A DNA stretch of 13,733 bases, from positions 1-13,733 of the forward strand of contig JBILNK010000112.1 in the NCBI GenBank assembly GCA_044375105.1. The letters are read 5' to 3'. Source of the DNA: JBIKLM01 sp044375105. Its GTDB lineage: Bacteria > Planctomycetota > UBA1135 > GCA-002686595. The translations under genes and the position numbers were made by a program. Shown here piece by piece: positions 7,946 to 13,733 of this stretch; positions within the stretch are counted from its first letter, which is position 1, and each line of letters begins with the position of its first letter. Under the pieces are notes generated by a model. It was not told the DNA's origin. It searched no databases and was given only the letters and a program-made list of their open reading frames with translations.

Positions 7946-9046
7946 TCAGGGCAGCACTGCCCTCAGGACCCGCTCCATGTTTCCCCCGAGAACCCCCTTC
8001 ACGATCGCCTCCCCATGCCCTCGTTCGAGCAGCCCCGCGGCGACCTGCACGTAGCCGGTGGCGTCCTGGGCCGACGCTGGTCCACGTTGGATTCCGTCGA
8101 AATCGGAGCCCAGCCCCACATGCTCGGGTCCGGCGACGCTCAAGGCATGCTCGATGTGCTCGAGCAACCGCGCGAGGGGCAGCGGCCGCGCCTCGGCCTG
8201 CATGAATTCGCTCTGCAGCAGGAACAGCTCGGTCTCGTTGGCGTGGGCGATCCCCCGGTAGGCCGGCAGGTCGCGCACCCGGCCCTCTTCGGCGCGGGCC
8301 TCGGCATCCAGGAATCCAGGGTGGAAGACGACCCCGATCACGCCCCCGTTGCGCCCCAGGGCGCGCAGCTGATCGTCGCTCAGATTGCGAGGATGGTCGT
8401 GCAGGGCGCGGCAGCCCGAATGGCTGGCGATCACCGGGTTGCGCGTGGTCTCCAAAGTATCGAAGAAAGACCGCTCACCCGCGTGGGACAGATCGATGAC
8501 CATGCCCAGCTCGTCCATGCGACGCACGACCTGGCGCCCGAACTCGGAAAGGCCTGCGGGGATCTCGGGGCCGGCGCCGGACTGACACGACCGGATCCAC
8601 GGGAGGTGGTTGTTCCAGGACAGAGTCAAGACGCGCACCCCCAGGCGATGGAACTCCTCCAGCAGCTCCAGCCGCTCCTCGATGGCGTGTCCGCCCTCGA
8701 TCCCGAACAGCGCTCCGAAGGCGCCCTGGCCTCGGGCGCTCGACAGGTCATGGCCGCTGCGGATCAGCCGGATCGAGCCTGCGGAGCGTTCGATCAAGTC
8801 GTGGCCAGCGCCGATCAAGTCGCGGGCTCGCCGAGCTGCACCGCTGCTCAGAAAGGCCGGATCGACCCAGCAGACCAGCACGGCGGCGCCACAACCGCCC
8901 GCGCGGGCCCGTGGGATGTCGAATTGCCCGCGGGTGACGGTCAGCAGGTCGTGCCCAAGGTCCAGGGCGCGCTGCAAGGCGTCGGTGTGGGCATCGAAGG
9001 CGGGTTGCTGAGCCGCCAGCTGGCGAGCGCGATCGAGGGCCTGCAT
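7946..9046 (-). CDS. Membrane-dipeptidase-type (renal dipeptidase) M19 metallopeptidase
   Basis: This 366-residue TIM-barrel metallopeptidase of family M19 is expected to hydrolyse dipeptides, with a binuclear zinc site. The ligand set is complete: DAHTD with His20 and Asp22, Glu117 in GIEGGHAIEE, His188 in IDLSHAG, and His209 in IASHSGCRALHDHPRN. GSDFDG carries Asp315. NLSDDQLRAL after the HDHPRN segment is also characteristic. No signal peptide is evident, so a cytoplasmic location is most likely, unlike the anchored mammalian enzyme. Length is normal for bacterial members, many of which are annotated simply as dipeptidase or membrane dipeptidase; the actual substrate (L-L, L-D or a beta-lactam-like bond) cannot be read from sequence. 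The ATG at 9044-9046 is preceded by TAGGGTGGTGT, the nearest thing to a ribosome site in the window. hspQ lies 174 bp upstream on the same strand, so co-transcription is possible. Confidence 0.95.
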   Translation of the reverse strand: MQALDRARQLAAQQPAFDAHTDALQRALDLGHDLLTVTRGQFDIPRARAGGCGAAVLVCWVDPAFLSSGAARRARDLIGAGHDLIERSAGSIRLIRSGHDLSSARGQGAFGALFGIEGGHAIEERLELLEEFHRLGVRVLTLSWNNHLPWIRSCQSGAGPEIPAGLSEFGRQVVRRMDELGMVIDLSHAGERSFFDTLETTRNPVIASHSGCRALHDHPRNLSDDQLRALGRNGGVIGVVFHPGFLDAEARAEEGRVRDLPAYRGIAHANETELFLLQSEFMQAEARPLPLARLLEHIEHALSVAGPEHVGLGSDFDGIQRGPASAQDATGYVQVAAGLLERGHGEAIVKGVLGGNMERVLRAVLP

Positions 9047-9220
9047 GACACCACCCTAGCGAGACCCGCAGGTACGGCGGCCGCGCCCCCGGCCGCCCGG
9101 CGGGAGCGCCTCGACGCCGGGCCCTCCAGGAACGGTCAGGTCCATCTACGGGATCGGCGGCGGGGCCAGCAGCACAGAGCCGCGCTTGGACGGAGGTCGA
9201 CCAGGCGGCGCAACCGCCGG

Positions 9221-9631
9221 TCAGCGCGCCGGCTCGAGGGCCTCCGCGGCTCCGGCGGCAGACGCCAGCGGCGCCGGCCAGGGGCGATCGTTGCGCCAAT
9301 ACTGGCCCTCTCCGAAGCCTTGGAAGAACAGATAGAGCAGCGGGTGACGGATCGGCCGCGCGGCGCTCTCGATCTCGAGGTCCTCTTGTGCCACGTACGA
9401 GCTGGTCGAATCGCCGTCCACGAGCAGGGTGTACCAGGGCTGGTCGGCCCGGGGGCGCTCGAACAGGCATGCCCGCCAGGCGGCGCTGCGGCGGCACTGG
9501 GGATCCCAGTCGACCACCACGCCCCGATAGCCCCGGCTGCGATGGCGCACCACCTGTCCGCGCCAAAGCCGTTGGCCGGCCGCGTGGACCGCGGAGGGCA
9601 GCCACAGGTCGAAGGAATCGTTGCGGATCAT
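9221..9631 (-). CDS. hspQ: HspQ/YccV-like (hemimethylated-DNA-binding-domain) protein
   Basis: The product is 136 residues from the ATG at 9629-9631. The YccV-like domain covers about residues 23-118: WRGQVVRHRSRGYRGVVVDWDP (23-44), then QPWYTLLVD (64-72), SYVAQEDLE (78-86), IRHPLL (94-99), and F-x-GFGEGQYWRNDRPWP. These match HspQ, where GYRGVI-x-x-WDP, QP-[FW]-Y-x-VLV, YVAxENL and HP are the recurring blocks. In Escherichia coli HspQ is a heat-inducible factor linked to Lon-dependent degradation and to hemimethylated DNA binding; the role in this lineage is inferred. An in-frame TTG at 9668-9670 would add 13 residues, but the domain gives no reason to use it. The last 16 residues are an Ala/Pro-rich tail. 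It is divergent from the response regulator-groES-groEL cluster, a suggestive stress-protein neighbourhood. Confidence 0.85.
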   Translation of the reverse strand: MIRNDSFDLWLPSAVHAAGQRLWRGQVVRHRSRGYRGVVVDWDPQCRRSAAWRACLFERPRADQPWYTLLVDGDSTSSYVAQEDLEIESAARPIRHPLLYLFFQGFGEGQYWRNDRPWPAPLASAAGAAEALEPAR

Positions 9632-9717
9632 GGGGTCGCTGCGCCAAGCGCTCTCCCTGCGCTTTGGCAAATGTCTTTCGACCCAAGACTAGCTTCAGTG
9701 CCGCGGCCGGGTGACAA

Positions 9718-9747
9718 CGGACTCGTGTGCGTCCGCCATCACGGACG
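9718..9747. promoter_or_regulatory. Overlapping inverted repeats upstream of hspQ
   Basis: CGGAC (9718-9722) can pair with GTCCG (9731-9735), and CGTCCG (9730-9735) can also pair with CGGACG (9742-9747) across a six-base loop. The two pairings share the middle arm and exclude each other. The block lies about 85-115 bp upstream of the hspQ start, where an operator or a structured leader would be expected. The role is not established. Confidence 0.3.
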
Positions 9748-10229
9748 AGATCGCTGCACAATACGCACAAGTCCAGAGTCGGACAAACGGGTGGCGGGCA
9801 TGGGATGTTGGACACGATTTCAAGATCGCGGCGCCCCAAACTTGGAATCGGTAGCGCGGGAGAAAAAATCGATGGGCGTTCCCAGTTCGTCCACCGAAAT
9901 CTCTCGTGCGTTGCCCCTGCAGCGTGGCGACCTCTCGAGGCGGCCAGGGAACGAGTCCTCGCGGTTCCGCGCCAGAGCACACCGGGGCGGGCCGATCGGC
10001 GGGCCCAGCGGAAGGCTGGAGCGACGCGAGAAGGGATCGGAACAGGCGGCCGAACGAACGGCGGCAGGAGCCAACCGGTGGGCGCTCGGCGCGGTCGGTG
10101 GATGCTCCGTCAGCGCTCGGCCAGGAGGGACACGGGGAGAGCCCCCGAACAAAGGCAGGGTGCGCCGGACCGGGGCGGATCCCCGCGGGTCCAGGTGGTC
10201 CCAAGGCTCGGGTCCGGTGCGATCGCTTC

Positions 10230-10249
10230 GGGGCGGCCGCGGCCGCCCC
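10230..10249. repeat. Perfect 20-bp GC palindrome
   Basis: GGGGCGGCCG at 10230-10239 is followed immediately by its exact reverse complement to 10249, giving self-complementarity over 20 bp without a spacer. Weaker complementarity (CGATC at 10220-10224, GATCG at 10252-10256) extends it. No gene ends here, so a transcription terminator is unlikely. Confidence 0.6.
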
Positions 10250-10479
10250 CGGATCGGCGGAATCCGGGTGCCTCGGGAGGCTGTCCTTCCGCGGGCCGGC
10301 TCGGGCGCGGGCGCCCTCCCTGACCCGCCCCCAGAGCATCGCGGGCGAGCCATCGAAGACGACTTCTGGAGCGGGCCGACGCCTGCGAAGGGGTGCCCGG
10401 TCGAGGCGCCGCGGATCGCCCGAACGCTTCCGCTTCTGCGGGGTGGAAGCGAGGGGGGGCCGGCCGCGCAGGCCGCCGA

Positions 10480-10494
10480 CTGCCAACCTGACAG
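10480..10494. promoter_or_regulatory. Upstream operator-like box 1 of the groESL cluster
   Basis: CTGCCA-ACC-TGACAG is an imperfect palindrome: the arms CTGCCA and TGACAG are reverse complements except for one base. It is centred at 10487, about 127 bp upstream of the start predicted from the sigma-54 promoter. It matches box 2 at 14 of 15 positions. It is a probable binding site for a dimeric regulator, most simply the sigma-54 activator; the protein is not encoded in the window. Confidence 0.55.
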
Positions 10495-10519
10495 TTACCA
10501 GCCGTTCCGATGGGGTCGG

Positions 10520-10534
10520 CTGCCAAGCTGACAG
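10520..10534. promoter_or_regulatory. Upstream operator-like box 2 of the groESL cluster
   Basis: CTGCCA-AGC-TGACAG repeats box 1 exactly except for the centre base and starts 40 bp after it, close to a whole number of helical turns. It is centred at 10527, about 87 bp upstream of the predicted start. I found no third full copy in the window. Confidence 0.55.
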
Positions 10535-10586
10535 CAGGCGGCCGGCGCCCGATCCGGGCCTCTGCCCATCCCGGAGACGGCGCGAT

Positions 10587-10603
10587 CCGGCACGGCCTTT
10601 GCT
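10587..10603 (+). promoter_or_regulatory. Sigma-54 (-24/-12) promoter of the receiver-groES-groEL unit
   Basis: The sequence CCGGCACG-GCCT-TTGC-T matches the sigma-54 consensus YTGGCACG-N4-TTGC-W at 12 of the 13 specified positions; only the T before GG is changed to C. The invariant GG (10589-10590) and GC (10601-10602) are exactly ten bases apart. Transcription would start near 10614, giving a leader of about 115 bases before the response regulator ATG. Two matching palindromic boxes upstream strengthen the call. The match is seen directly; activity is inferred. Confidence 0.7.
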
Positions 10604-10728
10604 TAGGACAACTCGGCAGCGTCGCCGGGCGCCGCCGTCGTGGCCAGCGGAAGCCGGCGTGCCGGTCCATCCGGGGCGCCCCGCGGCGGCTGCGCCGGCT
10701 CGCACCCGGCCGACGCCATCCGCTGGTC

Positions 10729-11142
10729 ATGCAGCCCCTGCGCCGGATCCTCCTCGCCGACGACGACAAGAGCCTGAGAACAGGCGTTGTCGACCTGCTC
10801 AGCGAACTGGAGGTCGAGGTGCTCGAGGCGGAAACCGGCCCCGAAGCCCTCGAGCTCGGCCGCCGGTTCCGGCTCCACGCCGCCCTGCTGGACCTGCACA
10901 TGCCCGGCTGCGACGGTCTCGAGGTGCTGCCGCACCTCCTGGCCTTCCACCGGGGTCTCCCCTGCATCGTCTACTCCGGCAACTGGACCCCTCCGCTGAC
11001 CCAGGAGGCCCTGCGCGCAGGAGCCTTCGCGGTGCTGCACAAACCGGTCGACCCCCTCAGGCTGCGCAGCGAGATGCGCCGCGCCCTGGCCCTTTGGGAC
11101 CACGGCGGATCCGGCCTGGCCGCGCCTCCCCCGAGGCCCTGA
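10729..11142 (+). CDS. Single-domain response regulator (receiver only)
   Basis: A 137-residue cytoplasmic receiver domain with no output domain. The acidic pocket is Asp11-Asp12-Asp13 in RRILLADDDKSLR, the phospho-acceptor is Asp55 in AALLDLHMPGCDGLEVLP, the switch Ser83 is in IVYSGN, and Lys105 is in LHKPVDP, so all residues needed for phosphorylation are present. The fold ends near residue 122, and only a short Ala/Pro-rich tail follows. Such proteins usually relay phosphate or act by protein contact rather than binding DNA. The ATG at 10729 was chosen because the first beta strand starts five residues later; the frame upstream is open but looks non-coding and carries the promoter. groES follows after 202 bp in the same direction without a clear terminator, so a shared transcript is likely. 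No partner histidine kinase lies in the window. Confidence 0.92.
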   Translation: MQPLRRILLADDDKSLRTGVVDLLSELEVEVLEAETGPEALELGRRFRLHAALLDLHMPGCDGLEVLPHLLAFHRGLPCIVYSGNWTPPLTQEALRAGAFAVLHKPVDPLRLRSEMRRALALWDHGGSGLAAPPPRP

Positions 11143-11224
11143 AGGGCCGCCAGCCGAGGCTTCCGGCCGCTGCGCCAGGCCGACGGGCGTCTCCCCGATC
11201 AACGCTCCGCCTCCAGACCCTCCT

Positions 11225-11272
11225 GCGACCGGCGCCTCGGTCGCTTCCGTCCATGCCCGCTGGAACGCGGGC
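11225..11272 (+). promoter_or_regulatory. Two consecutive hairpins in the groES leader
   Basis: GCGACCG (11225-11231) and CGGTCGC (11238-11244) form a perfect 7-bp stem with a six-base loop. GCCCGC (11255-11260) and GCGGGC (11267-11272) form a 6-bp stem, also with a six-base loop. They end 72 bases before the groES ATG and neither is followed by a T-run. They could be mRNA processing or stability elements or partial attenuators; regulation is not shown by the sequence. Confidence 0.4.
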
Positions 11273-11344
11273 GATCCCTTCCCCTCATCAGGACCCCCAG
11301 GTCCAGGACACTCCGCTGCGAACGGCCTCCGGCCCTCCCCTTCC

Positions 11345-11668
11345 ATGACCACCAAGACCCCCTCCAAGAGCGCCCCCAAGGCTTCCATCCGCCCCCTGGG
11401 CGACCGCGTCCTCGTCCAGCGCCTCGAAGCCGAAGAAAAGACTGCTGGCGGCATCCTGTTGCCCGAGAGCGCCAAGGAGAAGCCCAAGGAGGGCAAGGTC
11501 GTCTCCGTCGGCGACGGCAAGATGCTCGACAACGGCAACCGTTCCACCTTCTCGGTGAAGGTCGGCGACCGCGTCCTGTTCAGCTCCTACGCCGGCACCG
11601 AAGTCAAGGTCGGCGGCCAGGAGTACCTGATCATGCGCGAGGAAGACATCCTCGGAATCGTCGGCTGA
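11345..11668 (+). CDS. groES: Co-chaperonin GroES
   Basis: GroES forms the heptameric lid that closes the GroEL folding chamber in the cytoplasm. The product has 107 residues, about ten more than usual, because of an N-terminal Lys/Ser/Thr/Pro-rich extension (1-14) before the family start IRPLGDRVLVQRLE (15-28). The mobile loop that contacts GroEL is EEKTAGGILLPESAKEKP (about 30-47), followed by GKVVSVGDG, VKVGDRVLFSSYAGTEVKV and the C-terminal EDILGIV. All expected parts are present. The ATG at 11345 lies in a pyrimidine-rich stretch with no Shine-Dalgarno; no other Met occurs before the conserved core. It stands between the receiver gene and groEL and is probably co-transcribed with both. 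Confidence 0.97.
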   Translation: MTTKTPSKSAPKASIRPLGDRVLVQRLEAEEKTAGGILLPESAKEKPKEGKVVSVGDGKMLDNGNRSTFSVKVGDRVLFSSYAGTEVKVGGQEYLIMREEDILGIVG

Positions 11669-11676
11669 TGCAAAGC

Positions 11677-11694
11677 CCCGCGGGCGCTCGCGGG
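11677..11694 (+). promoter_or_regulatory. Hairpin just after groES
   Basis: CCCGCG (11677-11682) pairs with CGCGGG (11689-11694) around a six-base loop, eight bases after the groES stop. There is no T-run, so it is more likely an mRNA-stability or processing element in the groES-groEL transcript than a terminator. Confidence 0.35.
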
Positions 11695-11710
11695 CCGGGA
11701 ATCCGGAGCC

Positions 11711-11744
11711 GCCAGCGCCCGCCAGCGCCCGCCCGCCAGCGCCC
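11711..11744. repeat. Three copies of a 10-mer between groES and groEL
   Basis: GCCAGCGCCC occurs at 11711-11720, 11721-11730 and 11735-11744, the last after a four-base spacer (GCCC). The tract is in the 164-bp groES-groEL spacer and looks like replication slippage. No function is evident. Confidence 0.7.
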
Positions 11745-11832
11745 TGCTCCGTGGGCCGCGGTCGGCGCAAATTAGACGACCCAAACGACGCCCCCCCAGG
11801 GCAACCCGCACAACACCACAGCCCGTCCAGAC

Positions 11833-13452
11833 ATGGCGAAACAAATCAGCTACGACGCCGAGGCCCGCGAGCACATCCGCCAAGGGGTGCGCCGCCTGGC
11901 CCGCGCCGTCAAGGTCACCCTCGGCCCCCGCGGCCGCAACGTGATCATCGAGAAGTCCTTCGGCAGCCCGACCGTCACCAAGGACGGCGTGACCGTCTCC
12001 AAGGAGATCGATCTAGAGGACCCCTACGAGAACATGGGCGCGCAGCTGGTCAAGGAAGTCGCCAGCCGCACCAACGATGGCGCCGGCGACGGCACCACCA
12101 CCGCGACCGTGCTCGCCGAGGCCATCTTCGAGGAAGGCCTCAAGAACGTGACCGCCGGGGCCAACCCGGTGGCCTTGAAGCGCGGCATCGACAAGGGCGT
12201 CGAGGTCGTGGTCGCCGAGCTCAAGAAGATCTCCAAGAAGGTCTCCGGCAAGTCTGACATCGCCCAGGTCGGCACCGTCGCCAGCAACGGCGACAACGAA
12301 GTCGGCAACATGATCGCCGAGGCCATGGAACGCGTCGGCCAAGACGGCGTGATCACGGTGGAGGAGGGCAAGAGCCTGGCCACCGAGGTCAAGTGGGTCG
12401 AGGGCATGCAATTCGACAAGGGCTACCTGTCGCCCCACTTCATCACCGACGCCAAGGCCATGGAGTGCGTGTTCGAAGACGCCTACATCCTGGTGCACGA
12501 GAAGAAGATCTCGACGGTCAAGGACCTGATCCCGATCCTCGAGGAGGTCGCGCGCAGCGGCAAGCCGCTGGTGATCTTGGCCGAGGAGATCGAAGGCGAG
12601 GCCCTGGCCACGTTGGTGGTCAACCGCCTGCGCGGCTCGTTCCCGGTCTGCGCCGTCAAGGCCCCGGGTTTCGGCGACCGCCGCAAGGCCATGCTGGAGG
12701 ACATCGCGATCCTGACCGGCGGCGTGGCCGTGATGGAGTCGACCGGGCAGAGCCTCGAGACCCTCTCGCTGCGCGACCTGGGCAAGGCCAAGAAGGTCGT
12801 CATCGACAAGGACAACACCACGATCATCGAAGGTGCCGGCAAGAAGTCCGACATCCAGGGCCGCATCGAGCAGATCAAGGCCGAGATCGAGTCCACCAAG
12901 TCGGACTACGACCGTGAGAAGCTCCAGGAGCGCCTGGCCAAGCTCTCCGGCGGGGTGGCCCAGATCAACGTCGGGGCTGCCACGGAGGCCGAGATGAAGG
13001 AGAAGAAGATGCGCGTGGAAGACGCCCTGCACGCGACCCGTGCTGCGGTCGAAGAGGGCATCGTCCCCGGCGGCGGCGTGGCACTGCTGCACTGCCAAGC
13101 CGCGATCGACGGCCTCAAGCTCAGCGGCGACGAGAAGATCGGCGCTGGCATCGTGCGCCGGGCCCTGGAAGCCCCCATGCGCCAGATCGCCGAGAACGCC
13201 GGCCAGGACGGCGCGGTCGTGGTCCAGAACGTGCGCGCCGGCAAGAGCCCGAGCTTCGGCTACAACGCCGCCACGGACAACTACGAGGACATGGTCAAGG
13301 TCGGCGTGATCGACCCGACCAAGGTCACCCGCACGGCCCTGACCAACGCCGCCTCCGTGGCCAGCTTGCTGCTGACCACCGACGCCCTGGTCAGCGAACT
13401 GCCCGAGAAGAAGAAGGACGACAAGGGCGCCCACGCCGGGCACAACCATTGA
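11833..13452 (+). CDS. groEL: Chaperonin GroEL
   Basis: GroEL is the 60-kDa ATP-driven folding chamber, a double heptameric ring that works with GroES. The 539-residue product is collinear with the family: MAKQI start, VTLGPRGRNVIIE (28-40), KDGVTV with Asp51, NDGAGDGTTTATV with Asp86 of the nucleotide site, the apical segment around SPHFITDA, PGFGDRRKAML, RVEDALHATRAAVEEG with the ATPase Asp397, PGGGVALL, and VIDPTKVTR with Asp494. The C-terminus departs from the common Gly-Gly-Met repeat: it ends in a Lys/Asp-rich then His-rich tail (EKKKDDKGAHAGHNH). The stop is followed by a hairpin and a strong terminator, so groEL is the last gene of the unit. No Shine-Dalgarno is seen before the ATG. 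Whether it is the main GroEL or one of several paralogues cannot be told here. Confidence 0.98.
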   Translation: MAKQISYDAEAREHIRQGVRRLARAVKVTLGPRGRNVIIEKSFGSPTVTKDGVTVSKEIDLEDPYENMGAQLVKEVASRTNDGAGDGTTTATVLAEAIFEEGLKNVTAGANPVALKRGIDKGVEVVVAELKKISKKVSGKSDIAQVGTVASNGDNEVGNMIAEAMERVGQDGVITVEEGKSLATEVKWVEGMQFDKGYLSPHFITDAKAMECVFEDAYILVHEKKISTVKDLIPILEEVARSGKPLVILAEEIEGEALATLVVNRLRGSFPVCAVKAPGFGDRRKAMLEDIAILTGGVAVMESTGQSLETLSLRDLGKAKKVVIDKDNTTIIEGAGKKSDIQGRIEQIKAEIESTKSDYDREKLQERLAKLSGGVAQINVGAATEAEMKEKKMRVEDALHATRAAVEEGIVPGGGVALLHCQAAIDGLKLSGDEKIGAGIVRRALEAPMRQIAENAGQDGAVVVQNVRAGKSPSFGYNAATDNYEDMVKVGVIDPTKVTRTALTNAASVASLLLTTDALVSELPEKKKDDKGAHAGHNH

Positions 13453-13457
13453 TCCTC

Positions 13458-13481
13458 GGGGCTGGCCATGAGGCCGGCCCC
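13458..13481 (+). other. Hairpin after the groEL stop
   Basis: GGGGCTGGCC (13458-13467) pairs with GGCCGGCCCC (13472-13481) across ATGA, with one G-U wobble. It begins five bases after the stop. No T-run follows, so it may protect the mRNA 3' end upstream of the real terminator. Confidence 0.45.
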
Positions 13482-13505
13482 CGCCTCGGCTAGCTCCCGA
13501 GCGAA

Positions 13506-13548
13506 CGACAGCCCGCGCCCCCACCGAGGCGCGGGCTGTCGCTTTTTT
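13506..13548 (+). terminator. Strong intrinsic terminator of the groESL unit
   Basis: CGACAGCCCGCGC (13506-13518) and GCGCGGGCTGTCG (13529-13541) form a perfect 13-bp stem with a ten-base loop. It is followed by one C and then six T residues (13543-13548). This is the clearest rho-independent terminator in the window and ends transcription about 95 bp after groEL. Confidence 0.95.
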
Positions 13549-13578
13549 GACTCTCCTGACGTCCGTGGGGGTCTGCCA

Positions 13579-13631
13579 CAGGCGATTCGTAGAAGTTCAT
13601 GCGGCTGCAGGCGAATAGGGGCAATCGCCTG
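13579..13631. repeat. Short inverted and direct repeats at the right edge
   Basis: CAGGCGATT (13579-13587) is the reverse complement of AATCGCCTG (13623-13631), and a further CAGGCGA lies at 13608-13614 that can pair with the same right arm. No gene is recognisable between the terminator and the window end, so this may belong to the upstream region of a gene outside the window. Confidence 0.4.
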
Positions 13632-13733
13632 GATCTGCCCGACGCGCGCCGGCTCCGCTCCCGGGTCCGGATCTCCAGGGCCCCGGGGGCGACTGTGGTT
13701 GGGGTTGCATGCCTTCTCCCTACGGGCCGGATT

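Larger units (their letters stand above)
9632..10728. other. Long intergenic regulatory region between hspQ and the receiver-groESL cluster
   Basis: About 1.1 kb separates two divergent transcription units. No coding sequence in it is supportable. Several frames are open, including long ones, but they are Arg/Gly/Pro-rich without domain patterns. The left part (9750-9900) is comparatively AT-rich and should hold the hspQ promoter. A chain of CGGAC/GTCCG repeats is at 9718-9747. A perfect 20-bp GC palindrome is at 10230-10249. The right end carries two 15-bp operator-like boxes and a sigma-54 promoter, listed separately. Confidence 0.65.

Noticed and set aside
9668..9670. TTG start for hspQ, adding 13 residues
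   Set aside because: The extra residues show no family match, and the ATG at 9629-9631 gives a normal lead-in to the domain; it remains possible.
7625..10531. Plus-strand open frame of about 970 codons
   Set aside because: It runs antisense through the dipeptidase and hspQ genes, both supported by complete family motifs, and continues across intergenic DNA. It shows no recognisable domain.
10488..10556. Sigma-70 promoter using CTGACA of the two boxes as -35
   Set aside because: At 16-18 bp spacing neither box is followed by anything like TATAAT; the sigma-54 element downstream explains the region better.
9906..11348. Plus-strand open frame overlapping the receiver gene in another frame
   Set aside because: The receiver frame has all phosphorylation residues, while this product is an Arg/Pro-rich low-complexity sequence.
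10729..11832. CIRCE (HrcA operator) upstream of groES or groEL
   Set aside because: I looked for TTAGCACTC-N9-GAGTGCTAA and for HspR-type CTTGAGT repeats upstream of the receiver, groES and groEL and found nothing close.
1..13733. tRNA, rRNA, CRISPR array or insertion sequence
   Set aside because: No T-arm-like motif in a cloverleaf context, no regularly spaced repeats with unique spacers, and no transposase or terminal inverted repeats were seen.

Overview
The window is very GC-rich bacterial DNA carrying nine complete protein genes and one gene cut by the left edge. A 1213-residue secreted protein combining a dehydrogenase-like propeller, HEAT repeats and a c-type heme site is of the PVC type (Planctomycetes-Verrucomicrobia-Chlamydiae). 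With the GC content, this points to a member of the Planctomycetota. That assignment is an inference from family knowledge, and no marker gene in the window proves it. None of the start codons I chose has a convincing Shine-Dalgarno sequence at normal spacing.

Layout: (1) 1-1284, minus strand: the N-terminal two thirds of NAD-dependent DNA ligase LigA, continuing past the left edge. (2) 1510-2013, minus: a small lipoprotein with a carboxypeptidase-regulatory-like domain, divergent from (3) 2124-5765, plus: the PVC-type heme protein. (4) 5951-9631, minus: four separate genes in a row, namely cytidine deaminase, a DUF669-like protein, a membrane-dipeptidase-type M19 metallopeptidase and an HspQ/YccV-like protein. 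They are separated by unusually long non-coding gaps (about 405, 680 and 175 bp) containing short repeats and palindromes. (5) 9632-10728: about 1.1 kb of non-coding DNA between hspQ and the chaperone genes. (6) 10729-13452, plus: a receiver-only response regulator, groES and groEL, closed by a strong intrinsic terminator at 13506-13548.

The most interesting signal is in front of the response regulator. It is a near-consensus sigma-54 (-24/-12) promoter at 10587-10603, preceded by two almost identical 15-bp imperfect palindromes at 10480-10494 and 10520-10534, 40 bp apart. They lie about 87 and 127 bp upstream of the predicted start, where a sigma-54 activator would normally bind. No CIRCE element is visible. 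The working model is that receiver, groES and groEL form one transcription unit under sigma-54 and an enhancer-binding activator. The heat-shock-related hspQ is transcribed divergently from the other side of the same long intergenic region. The remaining genes are housekeeping or envelope functions without an obvious shared pathway.
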